Part shown: positions 32,043 through 39,276 of the stretch, piece after piece | Position numbering within the stretch: position 1 is the first letter of the stretch | Layout of the letters: every line of letters starts with the position of its first letter | From: RI-153 sp963752935 | Lineage (GTDB): Bacteria > Chloroflexota > Anaerolineae > Caldilineales > Caldilineaceae | Reading direction: 5' to 3' | DNA length: 64,000 bases | Assembly (NCBI GenBank): GCA_963752935.1 | Contig: CAVWAL010000022.1 | Span: 1 to 64,000 of the forward strand | The notes under the pieces: model-generated | What the model was told of the DNA's origin: nothing | Databases searched by the model: none | Seen by the model: the letters and a program-made list of their open reading frames with translations, nothing else | Translations under genes and position numbers: made by a program

Positions 32043-32079
32043 TTTTGTGTGGGTGGGTCGAAGACCCACCCACACAAAA
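32043..32079. terminator. 17-bp perfect hairpin after the LysM gene
   Basis: Arms 32043-32059 (TTTTGTGTGGGTGGGTC) and 32063-32079 pair perfectly around a 3-nt loop, 36 bp after the stop codon. There is no U-run beyond the stem, so this is a possible transcript end, not a certain intrinsic terminator. Confidence 0.5.
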
Positions 32080-32285
32080 CAACCCTTCATGTGCCGATAA
32101 AAATGCTGCACGAGCAGGCCGGCGTCGGCGCGAGCAGCAAATCTTCATGATTTGCTAACGTCGCCTACATACAATCGCAAAATTGAGTTGATATTCTTTG
32201 TGCTCGACTACCTAAACCTGCCGTTGGCAGTGCAACGGTAGTCTTTCGCAGACCAAACCAACTTTCAACTCGAAGGAGCCTTTGT

Positions 32286-33056
32286 ATGTCGGTGACGAAG
32301 CACTTTTCTCAGCGCTGGCCTCTGTTTTTGCTGATTGCGATGACGCTGCTGATCGGCGCGTGTAGCCAAACGGTTGCGCCGGTGGCGGAGTCTATCGCCG
32401 AGCCGGCCACAGCGCCGGAGCCCACGACTGCCCCCACAGACGCCCCCGCCCTGGAGGAAGCCCCTGCCACTGTCGAGCCGACTTCGGCCCCTGCCCAGGA
32501 AGTCGCTGCCTCTCCCGCCACACCGTTGGCCTTTGTCATCGACGGCGAACGATCCCAAGTGCGTTTTGTGATCGATGAAGTCTTACGCGGCCAGCCTACC
32601 ACCGTCACCGGCGTCAACAATCAGGTGAACGGCAACATGCTGGTGGACCCATCCAATCCTGCTGCCACTGAGATCGGCATGTTGACTATCGGCGCCGGCG
32701 CCTTCGTCACCGACAGTGGACAGCGTAATGGCGCCATCCAACGCTTCATTCTCCAGAGCGGACAGCACCCCACCATCACCTTTGCGCCCACGCAGCTCAG
32801 CGGCCTGCCTGCATCCGCCACGGTGGGCGACAGCTTCGACTTCCAGGTCAGCGGTGATCTCACAATCCGAGACATCACCAATCCGGTCACCTTCGATGTC
32901 ACGGCCAACATTGTCTCAGATGGCGAACTGCAATTGAGCGGCAGCACTCAGATCCTGCGCGGCGACTTTTCACTCAGCATCCCACAGGTCCCCTTCGTCG
33001 CCAGTGTCACAGACGAAGTTGCACTCGAATTCGACCTGGTTGCCGTAGCCGAATAA
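32286..33056 (+). CDS. YceI-family lipoprotein
   Basis: The 256-residue protein has a lipoprotein signal peptide ending in the lipobox IGAC (Cys at residue 26), then an Ala/Pro/Thr linker of 50 residues. The YceI lipocalin-like beta-barrel follows: 'FVIDGERSQVRFVIDE', 'GAFVTDSGQRNGAIQRFIL', 'HPTITFAPTQLSGLP', 'SGDLTIRDITNPVTFDV'. YceI domains bind isoprenoid-type lipids such as polyprenyl quinones or their derivatives. It would be displayed on the outer face of the membrane, modified by Lgt encoded at 46.7 kb. GAAGGAG precedes the ATG. Confidence 0.92.
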   Translation: MSVTKHFSQRWPLFLLIAMTLLIGACSQTVAPVAESIAEPATAPEPTTAPTDAPALEEAPATVEPTSAPAQEVAASPATPLAFVIDGERSQVRFVIDEVLRGQPTTVTGVNNQVNGNMLVDPSNPAATEIGMLTIGAGAFVTDSGQRNGAIQRFILQSGQHPTITFAPTQLSGLPASATVGDSFDFQVSGDLTIRDITNPVTFDVTANIVSDGELQLSGSTQILRGDFSLSIPQVPFVASVTDEVALEFDLVAVAE

Positions 33057-33077
33057 GTAGAATCGGGATGGCTGAAC

Positions 33078-34085
33078 CTACCCAATCTCGACTTTCTTGT
33101 TCGTGCGCGCGGATTCGTAGACGGCCATCGCCATGGCCACGGCGGTGATGCCCTCTTCGATGCCGACGCTGGGTTGTTTGTCCTGGGCCACGCAGTCGAG
33201 GAAGTGGTTAAAGGCGTGGGTATAGCGAGTGTTGCCCAGCGCCTCGGGCGATTGGACGATGCTGTGTATGGCTTCGTCGGCGCGCGTGGCCCAGGATAGC
33301 TGTTCCCACATGTGCTCGCGACCGCCAAGATGGGCCTGACCGTTGGCCGTGATCATGTCGATGCGCGGGAAGTGGCGGTGAGCATTCGTGCCGATGCCGC
33401 CAATCGTCAATGCGGCCACAGCGCCGCCGGCAAATCGCACCGTCACGGCGGCGGCGTGTTCTGAGGGCGTAGCAAGCGGATTGATCGCCTCTGCAGTCAG
33501 CGAAACAGGCTTGCCCAGCAGATAGCAGACGGCGTCGAAGAGATGGCCTGAGTTTTCGTTAAAGATGCCGTTGCCGCTCTGCGGGTTCCACAGCCAACCA
33601 CCGGCGGGCGGATTGAGGTTGAAGATGTACTCGCCGTTGAGCAGCCAGCCTTCGCCCAGTTCGCCGTCCATGAGGCTGCGCAGTCTGGCAATCGCCGGGT
33701 GAAAGCGGAAGCTGAAGGCGACCATCACTTTGGCGTCGTGGTCGCGGCAGATGGCGGCCAGGCGATGTGCCGCCTCCAGATCGGGCGCCCACGGCTTTTC
33801 TACAAACAGGGGCAACCCTTTGCGCGCCGCCGCAGAGACCAACTCCTCACGTGCGCCGGGAGCGGTGGCGATGCAGATGGCGTCCAGATCCTCGCGCTCG
33901 ATCAGTTCCAGGCCGTTGCGGTAAGCGGTTGCCCCGTAGTGGGCCGCATAGCCGTCCAATCCGCCGGGCAGATCGGCGCTACGGTCGGCGATCGCCACCA
34001 ATTCTGCGTTCTGCATGTTCGCCAGGGTGCGCACCAGTTGACGCCCGAAGCGTAGGCCGATGACGCCAATACGGATTTTGTCCAT
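33078..34085 (-). CDS. Gfo/Idh/MocA family oxidoreductase
   Basis: The 335-residue protein has the N-terminal NAD(P)-binding Rossmann fold 'IRIGVIGLRFGRQLVRTLA' and the conserved catalytic-region motif 'LFVEKPWAPDLEAAH'. Its substrate-binding domain contains 'NENSGHLFDAVCYLLG', where the His is the usual catalytic residue. Such enzymes oxidise or reduce cyclic sugars and inositols. The specific sugar is unknown. It is the last gene of a minus-strand group with another Gfo/Idh/MocA gene, a YwaF-type membrane protein and a CBM9-like protein. Confidence 0.92.
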   Translation of the reverse strand: MDKIRIGVIGLRFGRQLVRTLANMQNAELVAIADRSADLPGGLDGYAAHYGATAYRNGLELIEREDLDAICIATAPGAREELVSAAARKGLPLFVEKPWAPDLEAAHRLAAICRDHDAKVMVAFSFRFHPAIARLRSLMDGELGEGWLLNGEYIFNLNPPAGGWLWNPQSGNGIFNENSGHLFDAVCYLLGKPVSLTAEAINPLATPSEHAAAVTVRFAGGAVAALTIGGIGTNAHRHFPRIDMITANGQAHLGGREHMWEQLSWATRADEAIHSIVQSPEALGNTRYTHAFNHFLDCVAQDKQPSVGIEEGITAVAMAMAVYESARTNKKVEIG

Positions 34086-34162
34086 ATGTTTCCTCCTAGG
34101 GGATGTGGTTGGGATTTGGGCAAGATGTTGCGGAACCGAAGATGATGAGATGAGACGCGGTA

Positions 34163-34891
34163 TTACCCTGTCGCCGGCACCACTGCACGCCCCAGGCGCA
34201 CAAACGGTAGCATCAACAACAAACAGATCGCCAATCCCATCGCCTCCAAACTGAGGATGTACCAGGGCCAGGGACCCAGCATATCGATCAAGCTGGGCGT
34301 TTCTGGTTTGTGGGCGATGAACATGTAGTTGCTCCCTAACAGCCAGTTGACGGTCCCCACAAAGGCCATGTAAAGGTTCATCCCCACCATCACCCGTAGC
34401 ACCGAGCGCCAGGTAGGCCGGTAGCCGGCGACGATCACCATGTAGAGCGCAGCCAGCACGATCCCTCCATGCGAAATGTAAGTCTGCCAGAAGCGGAAGT
34501 GGGGAAAGCCGTGGATCGTGAGATCCGGCGTGAGCAGGGCTTGTAGCGCGCCGCCAATGCCCATGAAATAGGCAAACTCAAAAATGCCGTAGTGTTGAGT
34601 ACTGAGCAGCACCGCGCTGCCGTAGACGAGCACGCTGCACAGGTGCAGGGGCAGCATGGTCTGCACGCTCCACTGACCGTGGACCCAATGCCACAGATGC
34701 CAGAGCATCTCGTTGGTGAGCAGAAGCGCTGCCAGCCCATAGCGGAAGCGAAGCTGCGCCCAGGGCAGCCCCCGCAGTTGGGGCAGCAGCAACGCCAGGC
34801 TCGCGATCACCGCCAGCGCGGTCAAATGCGCCGCCCCAAACAGATGAAAGGGTTCACCTGTGTAATCCCAGGCAAAATAGTGGCTGATCAT
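34163..34891 (-). CDS. TIGR02206/YwaF-family integral membrane protein
   Basis: The 242-residue protein has about seven transmembrane helices and the hallmarks of the YwaF/TIGR02206 family. These include 'FHLFGAAHLTALAVI' at the N-terminus, 'MLPLHLCSVLVYGSAVLL', 'HFRFWQTYISHGGIVLAALY' and 'NWLLGSNYMFIAHKPETPS'. Conserved His and Tyr residues lie in the membrane-facing loops. No biochemical function is firmly established for bacterial members; the eukaryotic relative TMEM164 is linked to lipid acyl transfer. It lies between two sugar oxidoreductase genes with gaps of 77 and 95 bp. Confidence 0.88.
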   Translation of the reverse strand: MISHYFAWDYTGEPFHLFGAAHLTALAVIASLALLLPQLRGLPWAQLRFRYGLAALLLTNEMLWHLWHWVHGQWSVQTMLPLHLCSVLVYGSAVLLSTQHYGIFEFAYFMGIGGALQALLTPDLTIHGFPHFRFWQTYISHGGIVLAALYMVIVAGYRPTWRSVLRVMVGMNLYMAFVGTVNWLLGSNYMFIAHKPETPSLIDMLGPWPWYILSLEAMGLAICLLLMLPFVRLGRAVVPATG

Positions 34892-34986
34892 GGATGGACT
34901 CCTAAAGGTGGGGCAGGATGGTGGGGTGGTGGATAACGAGGTGATGGGATGATGAGTCAGGCGCCCATCATCCCATCATCTCGTCA

Positions 34987-36207
34987 TCAATATTCAATCG
35001 ACGTCGTCATCACGTACTTCTCCCCCCTCCGCGCCGATTCCAGCGTACCCACCATCATCTCGGTGATGTGGATGCCCCAATCGACGTTGGGGAGCGGTTC
35101 GCGGTCTGCCAGGATGCAGTCGATCAGGTGCTGCGTAGAGGCGTGGTAGTAGTTGAAAGAGCCGGGCGTGGGCTGCGGCCATTTGGCTTTGCTGCGATCG
35201 CCACGCACGGGGATGTGATACCAGCCGTCGTCGTCGACGTGGGGCAGCAGCTCCTTGCGCGTGGAGATGATGGAGGCGCTGTAGCCGGCGCCGAAGATGA
35301 GGTTGCCCTCGGTGCCGAAGATCTGCAGGCTGCCGCCCCCCGATCCGGGCAGCACCGGATGGTAGATGCGCCCCACATGACAGGCCCCCACCACGCCGCC
35401 GTCCATTTCGTAGAGCGAGTAGGCGTTGTCCACCGCTTCCATGCGCACCGGCTGGGTGCGCGGCAGATCGACGACCACATCCCAGTAGTTGGCGGCGTCG
35501 GGATCGGTGGCGTTGGCCAGGAACTTGTCGTACTCGGATTCGGGGACGATGTGATGCTGGCCTACCGAAATCGAGGCATACGCCATCACACTGCGACAGG
35601 CGCCCAACACCGAAACGATGTTGGCGGGCGCGTAGGGCAGGTCAAAGAGGAAGCCGCCGCTGTCCCTGGCGTAGAAGGCTGCCTGCCCGTAGGGATTCAT
35701 GCCCAGCGCCGGTCCGTAGGTGGTGGGGCCGGTCGATCCCAGCGAGAACCACAGAATGTCCCCCAGCACGCCGGCGCGCACCAGTTGGCGCAGGTGGGCG
35801 ATATCGGGATCGAGGGGCGAGTTGGAGCTGGGTTCGATGATGCACTTGACGCCCGCCGCACGCACGGCCGCGGCGATGGTACGCGCATCCTCCATGTTTG
35901 TCGCCATCGGTTTCTGCAAGAGCAGGTGCTTGCCCTTTTCCAGCGCCTTGAGTGCAAAGGGCACATGCGTCCCCGGCGCCGTGAGGATGAAGACGGCGTC
36001 GAGATCCGCCTCTTCCAACATCGCATAGTAGTCGGTGTAGGCGGATCTGGCCCCAAAGAGGCGCATACATGCCTCCGTGCGCGCCGGGACGAGATCACAG
36101 ACCGCCGTGATCTCCGCCGTCTGCATGCGCATCAGATAGGGCAGATAGTAGGCCGTGGCCACGACGCCGCAACCGACGACGCCGACCCGGACTTTTCGCT
36201 CTGTCAT
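34987..36207 (-). CDS. Gfo/Idh/MocA family oxidoreductase
   Basis: The 406-residue protein carries 'KVRVGVVGCGVVATAYYLPYL' (nucleotide-binding), 'HLLLQKPMATNMEDA' (the EKP-type motif with Gln in place of Glu) and a C-terminal domain with 'GFLFDLPYAPANIVSVLG'. The substrate is unknown. The ATG at 36207 is preceded by GAAGGAG and overlaps the stop of the CBM9-like gene as ATGA, implying translational coupling. A longer reading from 36252 would lie inside that gene and is rejected. Confidence 0.9.
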   Translation of the reverse strand: MTERKVRVGVVGCGVVATAYYLPYLMRMQTAEITAVCDLVPARTEACMRLFGARSAYTDYYAMLEEADLDAVFILTAPGTHVPFALKALEKGKHLLLQKPMATNMEDARTIAAAVRAAGVKCIIEPSSNSPLDPDIAHLRQLVRAGVLGDILWFSLGSTGPTTYGPALGMNPYGQAAFYARDSGGFLFDLPYAPANIVSVLGACRSVMAYASISVGQHHIVPESEYDKFLANATDPDAANYWDVVVDLPRTQPVRMEAVDNAYSLYEMDGGVVGACHVGRIYHPVLPGSGGGSLQIFGTEGNLIFGAGYSASIISTRKELLPHVDDDGWYHIPVRGDRSKAKWPQPTPGSFNYYHASTQHLIDCILADREPLPNVDWGIHITEMMVGTLESARRGEKYVMTTSIEY

Positions 36208-37049
36208 TCGTTCGCTCCTTCTTTGTGCGAAAAGGTCACATAGGGGAAGCATTCGGGCCGGTGCGTGTCATACTCTCCATGAGGACTGAGCACCCAGGCC
36301 GGATGGGGCGAAATCTCTTGACCGGCGTTAACGAGCTTTTGAAAGCGCCCGAAGAACATGCGCCAGGTATCGCCGTCTTGGGGCGGCAGGCTGCGCCCAT
36401 TTGCCAGGACGGACATGCCCGCCCAGGGCAGCGCCACCTCCGCCGTCCAGCCGCGGTCTCGGTCACTGTGATCGTTAAGGGTGCCCTCCAAATGCACGGC
36501 GACCTTCAGGCCGGGGAGATCCCAGTCGGTGAAGGCCCAGCGGGTGCCGCGCGGGTGGGTGCCGTGCCAGAAGGAAGCCGGCGCCCGGTCATAGTCGCCG
36601 CCGAAGGAAAAGGCCTGATGGTCGAGCAGATCAAATTCGGCGATGTCGAAGCGGCTGCCGCGGGTGTAGGCGTCGCGCCAGATGAACATTACTTCGTAAA
36701 TCGTGCCCAGCGCGTTGAACTCCAGTTCATAGTAGCAGTCTCCGCCGTCGACGAAGACTTCCAGATCATTTTCCTGGAAGATGATGGCGTCGCGTTCGCT
36801 GTGGTGCGCCTCGAGAAAGGGCTCATCGGCCCAGAAGCCGATGTAGAGATAGTCCTTGTCCCACAGGGCGGCCATACGCGTGTCATAGAAGCCGGGTGCG
36901 CCGGTGACGGTGTCCACGAAGCGGGGAGACTTGGGTGCTTTCTGCCATGCTGTTTCATCCAACCGGCCGTCGATGGTGAGGGGCTGGGGCGTGTAGTGAC
37001 AGGTGTAGCGGGCGATCTGATCTTCGGGACATTGGCTGGGGTGCCGCAT
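36204..37049 (-). CDS. Carbohydrate-binding family 9-like protein
   Basis: The 281-residue protein lacks a signal peptide. It has the CBM9-like beta-sandwich motifs 'LTIDGRLDETAWQKAPKSP', 'MAALWDKDYLYIGFWADEP', 'DLEVFVDGGDCYYELEFNALGTIYEV' and 'GWTAEVALPWAGM'. Related domains occur alone or in xylanases and bind reducing ends of sugars. The coupling to a sugar oxidoreductase gene suggests a role in carbohydrate metabolism. A cytoplasmic stand-alone form is unusual but is seen in several phyla. It is the first gene of the minus-strand group. Confidence 0.85.
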   Translation of the reverse strand: MRHPSQCPEDQIARYTCHYTPQPLTIDGRLDETAWQKAPKSPRFVDTVTGAPGFYDTRMAALWDKDYLYIGFWADEPFLEAHHSERDAIIFQENDLEVFVDGGDCYYELEFNALGTIYEVMFIWRDAYTRGSRFDIAEFDLLDHQAFSFGGDYDRAPASFWHGTHPRGTRWAFTDWDLPGLKVAVHLEGTLNDHSDRDRGWTAEVALPWAGMSVLANGRSLPPQDGDTWRMFFGRFQKLVNAGQEISPHPAWVLSPHGEYDTHRPECFPYVTFSHKEGANE

Positions 37050-37171
37050 GGGTTTCTCCTTAGTCGTCGGTTGCGTCTTAGTTTACTTTTCTACGCGGTC
37101 TTGGGCAAAGGTGGTCGTTCCGTGTGTGTCCCGTATGATCGGGTGGGTCCATATCTTCCGTGAAGCCACGA

Positions 37172-37199
37172 CGGATGGACACGGAGGTCCATCCCTACG
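37172..37199. repeat. 28-bp direct repeat, left copy, overlapping the vapC stop
   Basis: The sequence beginning CGGATGGACACGGAGGTCC recurs identically at 38006-38033. The pair is 834 bp apart and brackets vapBC. The vapC stop codon (37195-37197) lies inside this copy. Confidence 0.85.
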
Positions 37200-37626
37200 C
37201 GTGTTGGGCCAACCAATCGGACGGCGAACGCGCGCCGGCGCGGTTGATCAGTTCGGCATCCCATGAGATGAGTTGGGTGTGATAGATGGCGGCTGTGGCT
37301 GCGTAGAGGGTGTCGGCGCCGCGTAGCAATGTCTGTGTGCCGGTGAGGATCGCCTGCCCCAAGAAGGCGGCATCCATCTCGATATGGGTGATCTGGGGCG
37401 ATGCCAGCATGGCAAGGGCCAGTTTGCGCCCGGCTTCGGCATTCCGGCGTTTGCGCGAGAGGGCGCAGGCGATCTCAAGCTGGGCAAAAGACGGCAGGTA
37501 GATGGTGAGCCGCCGGTGTGCAGCCTGGGCGAGAAACTGACGGCTGACCTGAAAGAAGGTGTCGGATCGATCGGCGGCGGCAACCCACACATTGGCATCA
37601 ATGGTCAGTGTAGATAAATCGGGCAT
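37195..37626 (-). CDS. PIN-domain toxin, VapC family
   Basis: The 143-residue protein has the PIN nuclease acidic positions: Asp in 'LTIDANVWVAA' (residue about 10), Glu in 'QLEIACALSRK', Asp in 'GADTLYAATAAI' and Asp in 'LISWDAELINRAG'. VapC toxins cleave tRNA or rRNA when freed from their antitoxin. The gene follows the vapB-like antitoxin gene by three bases. Its final codons and stop lie inside a 28-bp repeat present on the other side of the pair. Confidence 0.9.
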   Translation of the reverse strand: MPDLSTLTIDANVWVAAADRSDTFFQVSRQFLAQAAHRRLTIYLPSFAQLEIACALSRKRRNAEAGRKLALAMLASPQITHIEMDAAFLGQAILTGTQTLLRGADTLYAATAAIYHTQLISWDAELINRAGARSPSDWLAQHA

Positions 37627-37629
37627 GGG

Positions 37630-37911
37630 TTAGCGGCGCTCCAGGCGGTTGCGGTCTTCTTCCAACAGATCGCGCGCCGTAGGGCCGGGTGGGGCGTCCT
37701 GCATCACGGCGTCGGCCAGTTTAAACCAGTCGTCCAGCCATTGTTCGGCGGCGCGGCGTTCTTCGGCGTCTTCGGGCGGCTGCGCCAGCCGTTGCGCCAG
37801 ACCGGTGCGCACCAATTCGGTGACCAGCTCGCCCAGCTTGCGTCGTTCGCGGGCGGCCACCACCTTGACTTCGATCATCAGTTCGTCGGGTAGGTCGATG
37901 GTTGTTTTCAT
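37630..37911 (-). CDS. VapB-type ribbon-helix-helix antitoxin
   Basis: The 93-residue protein starts MKTTIDLPDELMIEVKVVAA, the classical beta-strand of ribbon-helix-helix antitoxins. It then has the helices 'LGELVTELVRTGLAQRL' and an acidic C-terminal tail (LLEEDRNRLERR) suited to wrapping the toxin. It is placed before the PIN toxin gene with a 3-bp gap, the normal antitoxin-first order, and is likely to autorepress the pair. Confidence 0.9.
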   Translation of the reverse strand: MKTTIDLPDELMIEVKVVAARERRKLGELVTELVRTGLAQRLAQPPEDAEERRAAEQWLDDWFKLADAVMQDAPPGPTARDLLEEDRNRLERR

Positions 37912-38005
37912 GTTTCCAATTTAACGGAAAAATGGATTTCCATCAATATGCAATTTGTAGGGACCGGCCTCTGTCCGGTCCGCTCTGGGGTGAAGTGACG
38001 ATCAG

Positions 38006-38033
38006 CGGATGGACACGGAGGTCCATCCCTACG
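38006..38033. repeat. 28-bp direct repeat, right copy, in a palindrome-rich spacer
   Basis: The copy is identical to 37172-37199 and lies 94 bp upstream of vapB. Around it (37960-38100) are further related inverted segments such as GGGACCGGCCTCTGTCCGGTCC and GTAGGGACCGGCCTCCGTGC. The 280-bp spacer to the next gene therefore appears to be built from repeat units. Confidence 0.85.
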
Positions 38034-38191
38034 GTAGGGACCGGCCTCCGTGCCGATCCGTTCTGGGTTGGTGGACGATCACGGATGGACACTCCTTTTC
38101 AACATAGCAGGAAACCCGGTTATAATCGTGCGATGTTTAGCGGGAGTGATTTTGAGCCACTAGCCGGCAGACGCCAACGAGGCACCCTTGC

Positions 38192-39163
38192 ATGAGACGC
38201 TACCTCCACACCATGTTGACCCCGGCGATGTACCATGGCCATCGGGCGAGCCCGCCCTTCTTCGAGGGCTGGTATTTTAAATTGATTAGCGCCGATGAAC
38301 GACACCGATACGCGATCATCCCAGGCGTAATCCTGGGCGAACAGGGCCACGCCTTCATCCAGGTGCTAAACGGCAACGAAGGCACAGCCACCTACCACCG
38401 CTTTCCCCTGGCGCGCTTCTGGGCTTCAGACCGCGCCTTTGATGTGCGGATCGGCGAGAGCCATTTCACCGGGGAAGCGATTCGTCTGAAAGTCGCAACC
38501 GAACATGGTTCACTAGAGGGTCAGCTTCGCTTCGAAAATCCGATCCCCTGGCCGGTTAGCTGGCGTTCTCCCGGGATCATGGGGTGGTACGCCTGGGTTC
38601 CCGGCATGGAATGTTATCATGGCGTGCTTGGCTTTGACCACAAGATCCAGGGTTCGCTTTCGATTGATGGTCAAACCGTCGACTTCGAGGGCGGTCGCGG
38701 CTACATCGAGAAAGATTGGGGGCAGTCGTTCCCTTCCGCCTGGGTTTGGTTTCAATCGAACCATTTTGAGACCCTGGGCACCAGCCTCACCGCCTCGGTC
38801 GCGGTGATCCCCTTCCTGCGCACCGCCTTCCGAGGCTTCATTGTCGGCCTCTGGCACCAGCGCAGGCTCTACCGGTTCGCTACCTACACCGGAGCCAGTA
38901 TCCGAACCCTTGACATCCAGCCCGACCACGTGCGCTTCGTGATCAGTGACAGCGAGCATACACTGACACTCGTTGCCAGGAAGGCCGCAAGCGGGGCCAT
39001 CCTCGGGCCGACACGAGTCGGTATGGGTACCCGAGTCAACGAGACGTTGCAAGCGAAGGTGGAGGCGCGCCTGGAGACCAACAACGGGCAACTCCTCTTT
39101 GAAGGGGTGGGGCGCAACGGCGGTCTGGAGGTCCAGGGCGATCTGGAACGTCTTCTGGATTGA
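38192..39163 (+). CDS. Tocopherol cyclase-like family protein
   Basis: The 323-residue protein carries the signatures of the PF14249 family. These are 'FFEGWYFKLISAD' near the N-terminus, 'AIIPGVILGEQGHAFIQVL', 'MECYHGVLGFDHKIQGSLSI', and 'GRGYIEKDWGQSFPSAWVWF' followed by 'QSNHF'. Plant tocopherol cyclase closes the chromanol ring of vitamin E, but bacterial relatives occur without a tocopherol pathway and their substrate is unknown. There is no signal peptide. It converges with the tricorn gene at a strong hairpin terminator. Confidence 0.88.
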   Translation: MRRYLHTMLTPAMYHGHRASPPFFEGWYFKLISADERHRYAIIPGVILGEQGHAFIQVLNGNEGTATYHRFPLARFWASDRAFDVRIGESHFTGEAIRLKVATEHGSLEGQLRFENPIPWPVSWRSPGIMGWYAWVPGMECYHGVLGFDHKIQGSLSIDGQTVDFEGGRGYIEKDWGQSFPSAWVWFQSNHFETLGTSLTASVAVIPFLRTAFRGFIVGLWHQRRLYRFATYTGASIRTLDIQPDHVRFVISDSEHTLTLVARKAASGAILGPTRVGMGTRVNETLQAKVEARLETNNGQLLFEGVGRNGGLEVQGDLERLLD

Positions 39164-39235
39164 TCACGGCTGGCCAACCCGCATTGACAGGCAACAATCT
39201 TCACAGCAAAATACTCTTTACATCAAAACAAAAAA

Positions 39236-39266
39236 ACGGGTAGAGGATCTCGCATCCTCTACCCGT
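39236..39266. terminator. bidirectional intrinsic terminator
   Basis: A 13-bp perfect stem (ACGGGTAGAGGAT) with a 5-nt loop lies between the convergent tocopherol-cyclase-like and tricorn genes. In the minus direction it is followed by a run of seven T, and in the plus direction by CTTTCATT. It is especially strong for the tricorn transcript. Confidence 0.85.
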
Positions 39267-39276
39267 CTTTCATTGC

